This document shows positions 1 through 12,490 of a DNA stretch of 64,000 nucleotides, piece after piece; the first letter of the stretch is position 1; every line of letters starts with the position of its first letter. Location of the stretch: contig JAIXMP010000003.1 in the NCBI GenBank assembly GCA_025677815.1, positions 310,001 to 374,000 of the forward strand. Reading direction: 5' to 3'. The notes below the pieces were generated by a model. It searched no databases and was not told the origin of the DNA. It worked only from the letters and a program-made list of their open reading frames with translations. The DNA is from Phascolomyces articulosus (lineage: Eukaryota; Mucoromycota; Mucoromycetes; Mucorales; Lichtheimiaceae). The translations under genes were made by a program, and so were the position numbers.

Positions 1-9
1 TTAAAAAAA

Positions 10-1181
10 ATGAATCCCACAGAAATGTCAGCGCGGGAAGAACCATTACGACGCACAGTTTTAATACGAAGGTAAATTTTTCCTCTTTTTTCTTCATTAT
101 CCTTTTTACGGCATGTATTACTTTAGTCCAACAATTTTATTTAAACATACATACACAGCCATCCATCCACATATCAAAAACCTAACCCACCTTTTCCCTA
201 ATATATACATACTTCTTTATCTATACATATATAAAATAAATCAATGGCCCATTTTATTATTATTATTTTGTTTAAAAAACATTACCTTTGAAAAAAAAAA
301 CATCATCATTATCTTCTTCTTTATCATCATTATAATAATAATAATAATATAATAATAATAATAATAACAATAATAATATGAATACTACTATTTCTTTTCT
401 CTTTCCCCCTTTTTTTTAACATGATAAATTAGTCGTATCATCTTTTTTAATATTTTTTTCTTTTTCTTCTTCTTTCTTATATATAAATCCATCATTATCT
501 TATTAAAAAAACAGAACATTTGAATGGGTAAAACAGCAACAAAGACAATTGGACGTTCAAGACGTTTATGATTTACCTTTGGATACCATGGCTACGAACG
601 CCTATCACGACCCAATGTTGACGTTACCACGTTATGTTGAAGAAGATTCAACTACATCGAATACACTGCTGACTCCAGATGCATATGATTGGTCCTGGCT
701 TGGTGATGACAGACTATTATTAACCCAAATCATCTCCACCTCACCGCAGCAATCATCATCTACTTCTACAACAACTACTTCATCATCTATACCGAATGAA
801 CCTTCCTCGTCTACATCCTCTTCTACAACATCTATACCCGTCAATAATAATAATAACAATAATAATAATACTACAAGTACTACAAGTACATCTACTACAC
901 CCTCTTTACAACAACAAGATTCATTATTATCTCATACGATATCTCCTCCAACCAATGAACAGGATGATGATTTAAATGCTATTTTATTATGGAATTATCG
1001 ACAAACTTTGAAACGACCTTGTCCTGATGAAGATCAAGTAGATCAAGAACAAGACTTGTCATCAAATAATCCCTTTAGTAGTAATAATAATCCAACGTCC
1101 ACCAAACGGGTGAAAACAGCAACAAATGACGAACCACCGGCTGGTCCGGCTGCAGCATCGCCAGTGATATTGAGCGTATAA
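10..1181 (+). CDS. Hypothetical Ser/Thr/Asn-rich protein, possibly 5'-partial
   Basis: Two exons are inferred: 10-71 and 515-1181, joined by a 443-nt intron (donor GTAAAT, acceptor ACAG) with matching phase, giving about 242 residues. An ATG lies at position 10, but the frame is open to the window edge, so the true start may lie outside. The N-terminus is basic (EEPLRRTVLIRR, then FEWVKQQQ) and leads into an acidic stretch. The rest is dominated by Ser/Thr runs, an Asn run around residues 130-140 and a late basic patch (STKRVK) that could be a nuclear localisation signal. No domain is recognised. A nuclear regulatory role is only a guess from composition. The ATG-to-stop structure and the reading frame conserved across the splice support a real gene. 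Confidence 0.55.
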
Positions 1182-2895
1182 TTTATCTTTTTTCTTTATA
1201 CTAATCCACTTCATTATAAGGGAAAGAAAGAAAATAAATGGTTCATTCCAAATTGACCATTTATTTCTTCCAATTCCTCTTTTTTTTTTCATTTTGCATT
1301 TCATACCCCCCCATCTGGCACATGTGTTTTTTTTACTTCGATTCCATAACAACCGCAACTTCCGCAAACTTCATAATATATATATATATATAAATATATA
1401 CACACCACCACAACAACAACAATAACCTATTTCTATATCTCTCTCTTTTTTTCTCTTATTCTTTATCAACCCATTTTATGTACAAAATATTTCATTAAAA
1501 AAATATTATATTTTCTCGTTTCATTTTTTTTTGTTTGTTGAGTCGAAAGATAAAACTCTTATTATATATTTCGATCACATGAGTAGACCATGTGTTATGT
1601 ACGTGTGGTTATTTTTTTGATGTCAGAAAAAAAGAGGTGAAAAAGAAAAAAGGTGATATAATAGAAGACACTACAACTTAGCATCACATAAACAACAAAT
1701 GGGCAGTAATAAGACATGGATGTACTGTGTGTGATATATATGTACTTGGGGGTTTATCTAGTACATATTTATAACCCTAAAAAGATAACTTTTTGTTTAT
1801 ACATATTAGATAAGAAGGTGAGAGAGAAAGGAAGAACTTCTTGTCCATTTCTTCTTGCCCTTTTCTTCTTTCTTCTTCTTTAGTTCCATGACTTACTTTG
1901 GGCTTTCTTGTTCTAATTCAATTCATATATCTATCTTATATAATTCTCCCTCTTTTTTATTATTATTTTGGGTACTCCCTCTTCTTTATCTTCTATTGAC
2001 TCTACCCCTTTTCTCTTCACAACCTCCTCAAGAAGAAGTAGTTTACGTCTTTGAAAAAAAAAGGGGGGGTAAAAGAAAGGAAGAAGAACAAGAAGAGGAG
2101 GGTTTTTGTAACTTTACTTTTTTTTTTCCTCCTCAAGGGGTGGAAGAGTCCATATTCTAATATTTTACTTATGTATACCATAGTATACAATGACACATAT
2201 CAACTACTATTGGTACATCAATATATACTGGAGTTTGAAAGACCTTGTAGATAAAAAAAATTGCTCTTTTTACAGATATAAAAACTATCCAAAGATTTTG
2301 AAATGCATTGTAGATGCTCATGGTCATGATGACATAGGAATTGATCTTGTTTCCATTCATATACAACTTTTAGTATTCTCTACTGTTTGATAGCAACGTT
2401 CTTTTGTATCTGAATATAACGCACAAGAAGACCCATTATCAAACAAATGACTGAGCAATTGGAAGCGTGAGAACGCATTTGTGCTTTTTTTTTTCGTTCA
2501 TTCTCGATATGAATTATGTAACAATACCTTCTAATTTGTTATGGATCACGAACGTACTCTGTTTACTCATCTAAGATGTTGTGAGACAATATATGGTGAT
2601 CATATTGAAAAAAATGGCTTTATCGTCAACGCAACTCTTTTTCTATTCTTCCTTTGTTGTGGTAGAGGATTCAAAAATGGCGGTATCAAATCAAACAAAT
2701 GTGCAGCACAAATCACTTTTTCATTTCAATATCTTTTTAAGCTTCTTTTTGTGGTTACGCGCCTATTTCAAGACTCCTTTCTTTTTTTTAATACGTGATT
2801 TTCTTAATTGTTGATTTACTGATTTTAAAAGCAAAATGTATGTGATTGGATTGAAACTTTTAAAGATCAATATCAACATTAATGCCCTAAAATGT
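1182..2895. other. Intergenic, no gene seen
   Basis: AT-rich DNA with A/T tracts, an AT dinucleotide stretch near 1378-1402 and pyrimidine-rich runs near 1850-2000. Short open frames here are low-complexity or lysine/phenylalanine-rich and lack support. A weakly coding-like patch at about 2190-2390 has no partner exons I can join. Confidence 0.5.
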
Positions 2896-2919
2896 TGTAT
2901 TAATAAATTAATAAACGAA

Positions 2920-3950
2920 TAGGAGAAACGAAATAGAAAAGCAACTGGAGGCGAATTTAGAAATGGTGTCAAAGTATTTGCAGATGCTATCACCAACGAT
3001 TTCGTTTCAAGAATGAACACATGGGCAGCTTTTTTTGATACAATTACTTCTTTCATGTTACTAACGTTATCTTCCTGTAGTTTTGAAATCTTCCGATTCC
3101 ATGACTGTTTGTTGCGCGACGATTACCCAGACGTCATTGAGAATGATATCGTTGTCAAGATCTGGGAGAATATATCGAAACCGTGTTTCTTTATAGCAAA
3201 TTTCGGTGTATATGATAACTTTTTTTTACACATTTGTATCATTTATTCGCTTGTTTCTTTAATTTTGATTTTGATATATATATATATAGGGATGAGACTA
3301 TTGAACATTTTTATTCATTCACATTATACTCCAAGGTTGACTTGAGGAATATTAGTGACAAAGTTTTCCGAGGAAAACGAATGGAAATTGATGATGCTAA
3401 TGCGGAAGTCAGTCAAATCGACCCAACATTATCCAAAATCCATTCCGACAGGGCCAAACTCTTATAAAGCTGAGGATAAGTTGATTTTCGGACAAGTTTC
3501 TATTAACGAATAACAAGAACATCTTTATCCCTCTGCTCTGCAAATTTCACGTAAATCTTTGTGTGAAGATAAATTGTATTGGAAAAATATGAATAGAGAA
3601 ATTATTACGTAAAAAAAAGTACTGGTTTCGAACCGCTTCAGGTACTCTTACCCGTACGTATTGATGGTAATGGAATATACATTGCAAAAACCAAGTAATC
3701 TGCACGGTTCCCAAATAATGCGTACGATATGAACTCATTTAACAATGCTATCTCGTCATTATTCAAGGTAAAGAAAAAAAATAAGGTTGCTATTGTATCG
3801 AAGTGTTATTTTTATTTATTTATTAATAATAATGCAACTAATAACGTATTTATATATAGCGCGCAGTGGAAGAGGTAGCTATGAGGAAGCATCCAAAAAC
3901 CCATATTATCCTGGAGCATGAGCATCACCGTCCAATAACAAAAGAATAAG
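2920..3950 (+). pseudogene. Decayed repeat-family protein gene
   Basis: Coding-like segments lie in one direction: about 3110-3190 (ends in a KIWENISK-type stretch), 3290-3466 (ETIEHFYSFTLYSKVDLR, then EVSQIDPTLSKIHSDRAKLL) and onward to about 3770 with several in-frame stops. The final piece can be spliced from a donor at about 3769 (GTAAAG) to an acceptor near 3866 and ends at a stop near 3921. The middle block resembles, from memory of the pattern only, a dispersed Mucorales family with an acidic or charged segment before a K-x-LL-x-EA motif. In-frame stops at about 3510, 3610 and 3730 show it is broken. The function of the family is unknown to me. It could instead be a fast-evolving gene whose introns I have mis-modelled. 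Confidence 0.4.
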
Positions 3951-3959
3951 GATCCTGAT

Positions 3960-4838
3960 AAGTTTTATAATTGATCCTTTATTTTCGATTTCTCTTTTGT
4001 GGCTCGGTTTGGCGTCTTTTCACGTTTTGGTATCAGATTTTTTTTTTAATCTCTTCTACCCTCAATCGATTGTATTATCCCTCCTTTTTCAAGTCCCAAT
4101 CGTATATATTGTCTCTTCGCCACTTCAAGAATCCATACTATGCATATATTGCCCTCAATTTTGGATTTTCGGCACCCACTGTATCAAATTTTAATGGAGT
4201 ATACTCTTTTACGTTAGAACTAAGTTCCCAATTATTCTCTACATCTTTTCAAACTTCGAAATCATACATTTAATATCTTCCACCTTTTCAATTATTTATA
4301 TAATAATAAAGCCATTTTTTTTATAAGATATCACTTCATCCTAATATTATTATCATGCTGTTGTAGTTATATTATACAGCCGAACTAAAAGTAATATAAC
4401 TCAACATCAATTTACTTTTAAGGTGTATTTCATTTTTGACAGTGAGTTTAGATAAGGTCTCAGCCCATTAAAAAAACCGTTCATCACTGGTTGATTTTTT
4501 GCAAGTATATATAAGTTAATAAAACAAAATAAATCCTTTTATAAATTGAAAGATGGATAAAGACAAATGGTACGTGTAGGAATTTGCGTATTCTCGAAAA
4601 TATCCAAATTTCCAATTAGGTATACCCAGTGAATTCATGCTTTTATGTAATAATTTCAAGCTTAGCCACCCATAGCACCGGAGGGGAAATTCTTCAGTGA
4701 AATTCAAGCAACTTTTTCACTTTTTTTTCTAAAGGCCTAATAAGGAACCTCTTTGCATATATTTACTTTTTTTTTTCTTTCCATGCCACCTAGTAAAGTA
4801 TCCAAGATCCATTCCATGTTTTTATTGTCTCTTATAAA
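3960..4838. other. Intergenic, upstream of BFR2-like gene
   Basis: AT-rich spacer. A translation at 3971-4273 is hydrophobic and aromatic, like random AT-rich DNA, and has no recognisable motif. No RNA gene is seen. Confidence 0.4.
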
Positions 4839-7244
4839 ATGTTATCAAGTCCTTGCGCTAATGTACTATTATTACTCTTATTTTGGGAAATAGAAAAATC
4901 GCTCGCAGATCAGATTGCTGATCTTGAATCCACCGTTCAAAAAGGTATATATAGATATCATTTAATTCACTCTCATAACAAACAATGGTACAGTGTATCA
5001 TTTATTGAAAAAATAAAACTCATATATCAATGAATTATTTTTTTAAAAATAAAGATTACGATCCTGAGGATATTAGTGAACCAGTTCATGAAACGGTCGG
5101 TGAAGATAATGCGATTGCTGGTGATAATGACGATGGTCGAGAACATTATGTCAAGGTGGGCAAAAGTGCGTTACGAAAACAACAGCAATTTTTGTTAGAC
5201 GATCCACGTTATGCTGGTCAACGGGCGAGTCGTAAAGATTTATATTCTTCAGATGAAGAAGACGTGGATGAAAAAGACAACGACGACGAGGACGACGACG
5301 ACAGTGATGAAGAAGGGGACGAGGAACTCGAATCATGGGATGGTGCTTCCGACGATGACGAAAACCTTTTAGAAAAAGCTCGTACAGGAAATGATTTTGA
5401 AGAAGAAGATTCAGAGGAAGAAGGTTCAGAGGAAGAAGATTCGGAGGAAGAAGCTGAAGATGATGAAGAAGGATTCGATAATACTGAAATGAATGAAGAA
5501 TTACAAAAATTACAACAGGACGAAAAGTAAGTGACGCATTTGGCTATATAAAGAGAAAGACCACGAAATTCACTTTTTTTTTGTCATATACATGTTTTTG
5601 TTGACAATATTTAACATACCAACAAATAAATGATGGGGTTACTAGGGCCATGATATCCAAAATGTCACAAAGTGCACAAAGTGAAATTGAAAAAGGTCAA
5701 CATGTTCGACAACAACTGGTAAGTTGGAAATACAAAGTTGGAACAAAAAAACTAAGAGAAGTATTGTTTTTTTAATCTAATCTATGTTTCTCTTGACTAT
5801 AATAGAATTTATGGGAAAACTTTTTGGAAAGTCGTATTCGTACACAAAAAGTCGTTGAGCTTGCGAATCAATTGCCTCAGGTAAAATAAAAGAGGGGAAT
5901 ATGTTTTATATCGAATAGGAATGGAATGGAATGCATTGACAAATGACTTACACATATTAAACTATATAATAGCATGATACATGGCCCGATTTCTTGGCAA
6001 ATGAAGAAGGCATTGAGCCTGACCTTGACACTGCCAAAAATGAATTACGTGAAACCTTGGATGAATTGATGGATTTGAGAACAAATTTATTAAATGATAC
6101 AGAAGCTGTGGATTTGACTGGACATAATGCCAGTAGCAGAAAAAGACATTTGGATGATGATGATGAATATATTGAGAAACTCTGGGAAGATATATCTGAA
6201 ATTAATGATGTGTAAGTGAACATATGGTAATGTTTGTTATATTTGCATATATAATAACGTTAAATAATTAGATTTGTCCCATTCCGTGATTCTACATTGG
6301 AGAAATGGAGTAATAAAGTTCAAGTAGCACCCAGTGCAAGATTGAATAAGAAATTCAAGGCATTTGATCAGGTATGTTGTTAAACACTATTTTAACTAAA
6401 ATCTCCCCCCCCCCCAAAAAAACAATGGTGTAACTCATCCTGTGTACATGTGTCATGCATGCATGTGTATCTGTATGGACATTTTGTTATTATTATTATT
6501 ATTTTCTTCTTCTAGAATATTATGACACAAGTGAACAATATTATGTCGGATAAAGAGAACCTTGTACGACGGACACAATTACAAAGATCCGAATACCGGG
6601 TACTCGGGAAAAAGGTAAGAAAAAAAATGAATGACCTTTTTTAATAGAATCGTCGTGTATCCTTTCTTTTTATAAAAGCGAAAATATGCACACTATAGAA
6701 AAAGAGATTAACATCTGATCCCCTGTTTTTTTATTAGGCTCAAGAAGTAGTTGAATCGACTGAACAGGATGGACAAAGTACACGCGAATCACGTAAAGCA
6801 GATCGTCATTTGAATAATTATGATGTAGAAATATTTGATGATAATGATTTCTATCAACAATTATTACGTGAATTGATTGAAGCACGTATGGTGGATACCG
6901 ATGATCCGATTGCTCAGGGCATGCGATGGGCTGCTAAAAAGGCTGCTGAATCAAAGAAAAAGAAGCGTGCTGTGGATCGAAAGGCTAGTAAGGGTCGTAA
7001 ATTAAGGTAAATAGGATGGTTTTTCTTTTTCTTTTTTTTTCCTCCATAGGTATCTATTTGCATGAATCTGGTATATTTGACTAATACTGAATAATTATAT
7101 ATCGATAGATTTGATATTCATGAAAAATTACAAAATTTCATGGCACCTATTCCAGCTGGTACTTGGCATGATGAAATGACAGAAGAACTTTATTCTTCTT
7201 TACTTGGTCAAAAGAAAATGGTTTTGGATGAAGCTACAGCATAA
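4839..7244 (+). CDS. BFR2: BFR2/AATF family ribosome biogenesis protein (Traube/AATF)
   Basis: Nine exons keep phase: 4839-4944, 5055-5526, 5646-5718, 5806-5880, 5973-6211, 6272-6371, 6516-6614, 6738-7006 and 7109-7244, giving about 522 residues. The N-terminus carries SLADQIADLES and then DYDPED, the usual start of the family. A long Glu/Asp/Ser-acidic stretch follows (residues about 90-190), then the AATF-Che1 region with a WENFLESRIRTQK segment, and a C-terminal TRAUB domain with RFDIHEKLQNFM and IPAGTWHDEMTEELYSSLLG. In yeast Bfr2 acts in the nucleolus in the SSU processome and early 18S rRNA maturation; that role is known for the family and inferred here. The first 15 or so residues (LLLLLF) are atypical, so the start may be wrong or an upstream 5' exon may exist. 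A C11 tract lies in intron 6. Confidence 0.88.
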
Positions 7245-7644
7245 AGAAAGACGAACCTCTTCATTTCGTTTAGTATTAGATATCAACGCATCCCCCCAAC
7301 ATGATTTGCATTTTGTTTTTTTATAATTATTCTTATTATTCTTTCATATTTATAAAAAAAATTATGTGTGTACGATTGTATACTTATTATAAAACTATTC
7401 AACGTGTCCTCTATCAATGGCCGATACTACTTTTTTTTTATCACAAAGTGTAACAAATTAAGAAGATTTGGAATTATGTGCCTACCTTCACATGGAAACC
7501 AAAAAAAAGGCTTCTAAAGAAGCTGTGTAAATTCATATTCCGCATAAAAATCACAAAAAAGAGTTGCGGGCCTCCTGCCACGTTGCGAACCCACTTGTCG
7601 TGTACAAAGCAAAAAAAAAAAAAAAAAAAAGAGAAGAAAAAAAA

Positions 7645-8547
7645 ATGTGGTTGAGTGATTTACAAAGTAATGTGATAACATCAAGATGGAAAAAGAAAAA
7701 GAAACATGACTATATTTTTGTAATTGTGTTTGTATTAACATTGCATATATGTTTTTATTTGAAATATTTTAGAAATCGGTGTTGGATTAACGGCATTTGG
7801 CGTCTTTTTCATGGCGCTTGGTGTTATGTTATTGTTTGATGCAGGATTGATGGCTATTGGCAATGTAAGAAGAGAGAAAAAGTAAACCGTGTAGGATATT
7901 GAAAAAAAAGAGGAGGGTTTTATCAGGGTGTGTTTGCTTTTGGGTATAAGGATATATATTATATGGAAGAAGGATATCAAATGTAAAAATGTAACAAGGT
8001 AGATGCTAATCATATAGCACAATATTAGATCTTATTTTTATGTGGTATTGGAGCCATCATTGGACCTAAAAGTACATTAGTTTTCTTCACAAGACGTGAA
8101 AAATTACGGGGGACAATATGCTTTCTTGGAGGTATTTTCTTGGTATTAAGTAAATTTCCAGTGATTGGATTTGTATTGGAAGTATTTGGTTTTCTGAATT
8201 TGTTTGGGTAAGTTTATTTATATTGAAAGGATGAATAATGTTCAATAAGGTTCAATAGAGGAGTGGGATATATACAAGTGAAAGAAGTGAAAGGACTAAA
8301 AACAAGGATATATGATGGTGATATAGTGATTTCTTCCCTGTTGTATTTGGTTTTATGCGTCGATTACCCATTATTGGTCCTATTCTAAGTCATCCAGCTA
8401 TTTCTAGGGTAAAAAATTAGATTTTTTTTTTGTGATACCTTTTTTATTTATTTTTGAACATATATCCTATTCATTGATGATATAAGCTAACAGTAACTCT
8501 TTCTTTGATAATAGTTTATGCCACGAGAATCCCGTACTCGTGTGTAA
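7645..8547 (+). CDS. GOT1: Golgi transport protein GOT1/SFT2 family
   Basis: Five exons in phase (7645-7666, 7773-7864, 8029-8207, 8327-8408, 8515-8547) encode 135 residues, close to the roughly 138 of yeast Got1. The first exon is only 22 nt (MWLSDLQ) and joins [12 protein letters not shown], the signature start of the family. Four hydrophobic segments follow, with conserved pieces [40 protein letters not shown] and [15 protein letters not shown]. Got1 is a tetraspan membrane protein of early Golgi vesicles that helps ER-Golgi and intra-Golgi transport; that function is from the family. It lies 400 nt downstream of BFR2 on the same strand, with its own AT-rich leader. Confidence 0.93.
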
Positions 8548-9230
8548 AAAGATATGTATCTGATTATATTTTAGAGAAAGTCAAAAAAAAAACCAACAAT
8601 AATAATTATACATACCCTTATTACTATATTATCTACATTTTTTGTTCGCACTCGGACTCGATAGTTTTTTTTGTGTGTGTTCCAAAAAAACAACAATCTG
8701 TCAATGTGATTTTCTGTACAACTCATTATCATTATTATTGTTGTTGTATTAGACTTTATGAACTTCAACAAAAACTAATCGTCTGCGTATTATCCACTCG
8801 CTTTTTTTTTGTCCTAATTGTTCAACAATGATCTGCATAAAAAAAAAGCAGAAATCTGAGAATTCACATCACTTCTTTTTTTTGACAAGCACGTATCATA
8901 TTATTACATGAAAAAAGAAGTATTGAAAACTTACACGTTTTTGAGCACCGGGACTCTCCCCCTTACAAACCTAAGCTCATCAGAAAGATACCCGATACCT
9001 ACGCCTATCTAAGACAAACGGTGCGCCCCACAGCACATGAGCCGAAGCCCATACTCATGAATAACAAGAAACAACATAAATGCTCTTGGTTTTCGAGCGT
9101 TGTAGCTGATATGTTTCTACTGCCATCAGTATCTATTGAAAATAATAGTAAAACTCGAGAACATATACGTAAACACACACAAGTCAACTCAATTCATACA
9201 TATCCTCACACCGGTGCCTTATAAAACATA
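8548..9230. other. Intergenic after GOT1
   Basis: Spacer with A/T tracts. Overlapping open frames on both strands at 9005-9224 are mutual shadows with no motif, so I see no supported feature. Confidence 0.4.
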
Positions 9231-11060
9231 ATGAATCGGTCAAAGTTTTTCGAACAAGAGAAAAATCTCGATTTCGCGTCATATCTCTCCAAGTTTCATT
9301 GTACATTTGAAACACAAAATTATCATCGCTGAAGATCATCCTAAAACATTATATTGAAGATCTGCAGCACTGTATAAAGGGAAGCTCACCTGAAGAAACG
9401 GTTGAATTAGGAAGATTGAAAACAATATTCTCGGTAAGTGACGATTTTATTTTTTTATACAGTTCAAGCATCACCCAAAAAACGCAGTTATTAATATGTA
9501 TTTCACTCTGTTTTTTATTCAACCATTAAGAACACGGAATTGAAAGATTTTATTAAAGAAAGGGATAAGAATGATAGTAATAGCAACAGCAGTACCAATA
9601 TTGCCACAACAGCAACAACGTTTGGAACTACTGATGCTGCCGGTGATCTGTGATAATAAAAGTTTTGTTGTCTGTCAGACATGTCTTTAACTCTATGAAT
9701 GAAAATTAGAACTTATACTTTGGTAGCGAAGAAAATGGTAGTCAAAACTGAGTAAGTTATTTTTTTCTTTTTTGCAAAAGGAGACCAGCTGGAAAAACTC
9801 AGCATTACTTTAGTATATGAAAAATAGACTGGAGATAGACCTGCTGAAGATGAACCTCTTCAAAAACGACGACATATTAAAAAAGTGGATCCAGATTTTA
9901 GAGACTCTAGTAATATCAGTGATGGTGGTAAATCGGTAAGTAATCACGGGGTAATATTTGGCAATGGTAAGGATCGTAAAAGGAAACGATTGTCTGATTT
10001 TAATCTTCTCCTTTTACATATAATCTTTTTTCGGTTATAGGACGATCCAACTAGTCCATTAACTGCGTCACCTTATATTCCGTCTGATTTGAAAAATACA
10101 CCGTGTGGATTTACATGGCTATTTGATAATTGTGAACTGAAAAGAAACGATACACCACCATCACCATCACCATCATCAACCATCAATTATCAATTATCAA
10201 TTATCAATTCGACAATCCGACAACTTTTTGAAGAAGCTCAACAGAGAGGAGTTTCACCTCTTTCCGTTCAACTTGACATATCGACTGCATACCTCCACAA
10301 TATTTAAATCATCCTCGACCATTGGTACAGTACCCCGTTCATTCGTACACTATGACCTTTCCAAATCAATATATGCCAACATTCGTAGTTTGCAAAGATC
10401 AATTCAACAAGAGCAACTGTACTCACCACCCAACGCCAGCACCAGTATTGAAGAGTTCACACTCCATAAGAGTGGGTGCAGCGGGGGTGGTAAATTGGAT
10501 TGTAAACAAATTTTACAAATTTCTTGCTTTTTTTTTGCAGCAGCCGAGATTGTAAAGTAGAATTGTAAATTTGATAAGTTAAAAAGATCTTCAAGAAAGT
10601 TGTAAATTTGCAAAATTTGTTTTTTCGGCTCCACTTAATTTTTACTTACAATCCAAGTTGCAATCCACCGCTATATGCACACTCTTAGAGATGAAGTTGG
10701 ATTTGGAGCATGGGACGTATATTTATGAAGAATACCCATGTTTCACATTACCTACAACGTACAACACACACACACACTCACATACAAACATCCATGGAAA
10801 CTATGTCATCCTTCAAGGTATGTATGTTTATCAATGTTACTGTTATTGTTGTTGGCTTTAGGTTTTGTGTATATTTGTGAATGATTGTTTAACGAGTATC
10901 CTGCTTTTTTCTAGAATCGGATTTTGGATTCTTTGTTGAAAGCTGAGCATGAGAAAGATGATGATGTTTGGTGTCAGCATCGAGATTTTGTTCGACCGAC
11001 AGCAGCTGCATTTGAACCATTATATGATGAAGAATTGTCGATGATGTTTATTTGTTGTAC
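9231..11060 (+). pseudogene. Broken multi-exon gene, family unknown (weak YEATS-like hint)
   Basis: Several exon-like blocks with good splice sites lie in order. 9231-9311 starts MNRSKFFEQEKNLDF and ends at a stop. 9320-9433 reads KHYIEDLQHCIKG and then RLKTIF, in another frame. 9531-9652 continues it (NTELKDFIKERDK) to a stop. 9830-9939 plus 10041-10306 read RPAEDEPLQKRRHIKKVDPD and a segment with CGFTWLFDNCELKR. About 10635-10720 contains LRDEVGFGAWDVYL. About 10780-11050 splices at 10816/10916 to give KNRILDSLLKAEHEKDD and VWCQHRDFVRP. Frame changes between the first two blocks and stops between later ones indicate decay. The GFGAWDV piece after an NP-rich strand loosely recalls the G-W-G-x-F core of YEATS domains, but this is weak. 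A sequencing or assembly error could also explain the breaks. Confidence 0.38.
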
Positions 11061-11737
11061 ATTATTATATATTGTGTACCTTTTTTTTCTTTGATACATG
11101 ATCTTATTTTTCTATAAACATCTTATTTTCTAACACACACAACGTTTTACATTTCCTTACTCCTTTGTTACCAAGTTCAAAATCTAGTTGCTTTTATCTC
11201 GATTATCTTGTACTTTCGTCAAGGTACACCAATTAAATTATACTCATAACAGTACTGTTTGCTGTTATACCTTCAGCATGGTTAAGTTTCACTTTACTAC
11301 CCAACATTCAAAACCGTTCCTGTTGCATGCTGTTGAAAATTTTGGCATGGAACAAATCAATGTGTTACTATTATTGCTAGAAATTTGTTTAAATCTGGAG
11401 GTACTAGCAATGATAATAATAATTATGACGATGATGCCAAGCAGGGTTGCTAAGCATCGCAAGAAGTATCGAAAAGGGAAACAGCAATGATGATTATTTT
11501 AGATTGATAATCGTACAAGAAGTGCCCAAAAGTGGAAGATGTTATACCAAGGAATCTTGGCTACGACACTACTATATTGCACTTCTTTATGCTTCATCAT
11601 AACCGCAGCATATCTCTTTTATATTATTAGTTACAGTTCCCCTTTTCTTCTATAATTATATTATCATCGCCATCCACAGCTTCATCATTAGTCATTCATC
11701 GTCATCATCATCATTATATTATTATTATTATTATTAT
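11061..11737. other. Intergenic, no feature seen
   Basis: AT-rich DNA ending in a TTA/ATT trinucleotide tract at about 11715-11737. The open frame at 11188-11490 has no recognisable motif. Confidence 0.35.
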
Positions 11738-12060
11738 TCGCAGTAGTCTTAGGAAAAGATATAAATACAGGAGCATTTTCTTAAATAAAACATTATCTTC
11801 AATCTATTCTATTTTTCTGTTCATCACCTTTGTAGTATTCTTCTCTTCGTGGTCCTCTTATCTGTGTGGTGTAATTATACTTCGTGGTCATATTATTCTT
11901 CGCACTACTATTATAATCATTCATATTATTATGATATCATACACGCCTTATACATTATATATATTCGCAGTAATTAGAAAATATATAAATATCCCCTTTG
12001 TCTTTATTGAATAAATATCATCTGGACGTTATTCTCTGTTCATTATCTTTTGTTATTCTG
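11738..12060. repeat. Two LTR-like direct repeats with TATA core
   Basis: A segment at 11738-11840 and another at 11970-12060 share, in the same order, CGCAGTA, ATATAAATA, AATAAA, ATTCT, CTGTTCAT and a TTGT-TATTCT end, spaced alike and about 235 nt apart. A CTTCGTGGTC decamer also occurs at 11845 and 11880. This looks like a duplicated promoter/terminator block such as a pair of degenerate LTR pieces. No integrase or protease frame is seen beside it, so the element type is inference. Confidence 0.45.
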
Positions 12061-12369
12061 TTGTTATTTCTATTGATTGACTACGGTGTTATCCACCAAA
12101 ATATATTACGACAAGAGTTTTAATGCCGTTGCCAAGTTAAAAAGTTCATTTCTATCCTGGTGTCCTGTTGTTTTCCATGCTGTATCCACTAGATCCCCTA
12201 TCTAGTGTCTCTCTCTCCGTCTCTACTCTTATGGGTGCTTCAGGGGCGTTAATTTGAAAAATCCTCTACCAGCTCAATTCTAGCTTAGTTGTTTATACCT
12301 GTATCCTTGTTATTTGTTATTCATGCTTTCTCTTGATCACTACACTACATATCACAACCAGTGGGCCAC

Positions 12370-12490
12370 CATGTCCCATAGGACGAAGGCCATTTAGTTC
12401 TGTATAAATAAAAAAAAATGTTTAAACTAAATGACTGCTATGAACAAGTATCATATCCAAAGGTCAGTTTTTCCAAATTTGAACTGACAA
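12370..12490. repeat. Cluster of short inverted repeats
   Basis: Three palindromic elements sit in 120 nt: GTCC-cata-GGAC at 12373-12384; CATTTAGTT at 12391-12399 paired with AACTAAATG at 12425-12433; and GTCAGTT at 12463-12469 paired with AACTGAC at 12482-12488. They lie just beyond the 3' end of the retroelement remnant on the minus strand and could be its 3' RNA structure or terminal pieces of another element. Confidence 0.5.

Noticed and set aside
3620..3650. GGTTTCGAACC palindrome resembling a tRNA B box
   Set aside because: It is a palindrome inside a decayed coding stretch, and no A box or acceptor stem is present at the right distance.
7561..7600. tRNA-like T-arm (GGGTTCGCAAC on the minus strand)
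   Set aside because: The stem does not pair and the flank needed for the rest of a tRNA is a poly-A tract.
8925..8990. CTGATGAG on the minus strand, as in a hammerhead ribozyme core
   Set aside because: The matching GAAA and the three stems are absent.
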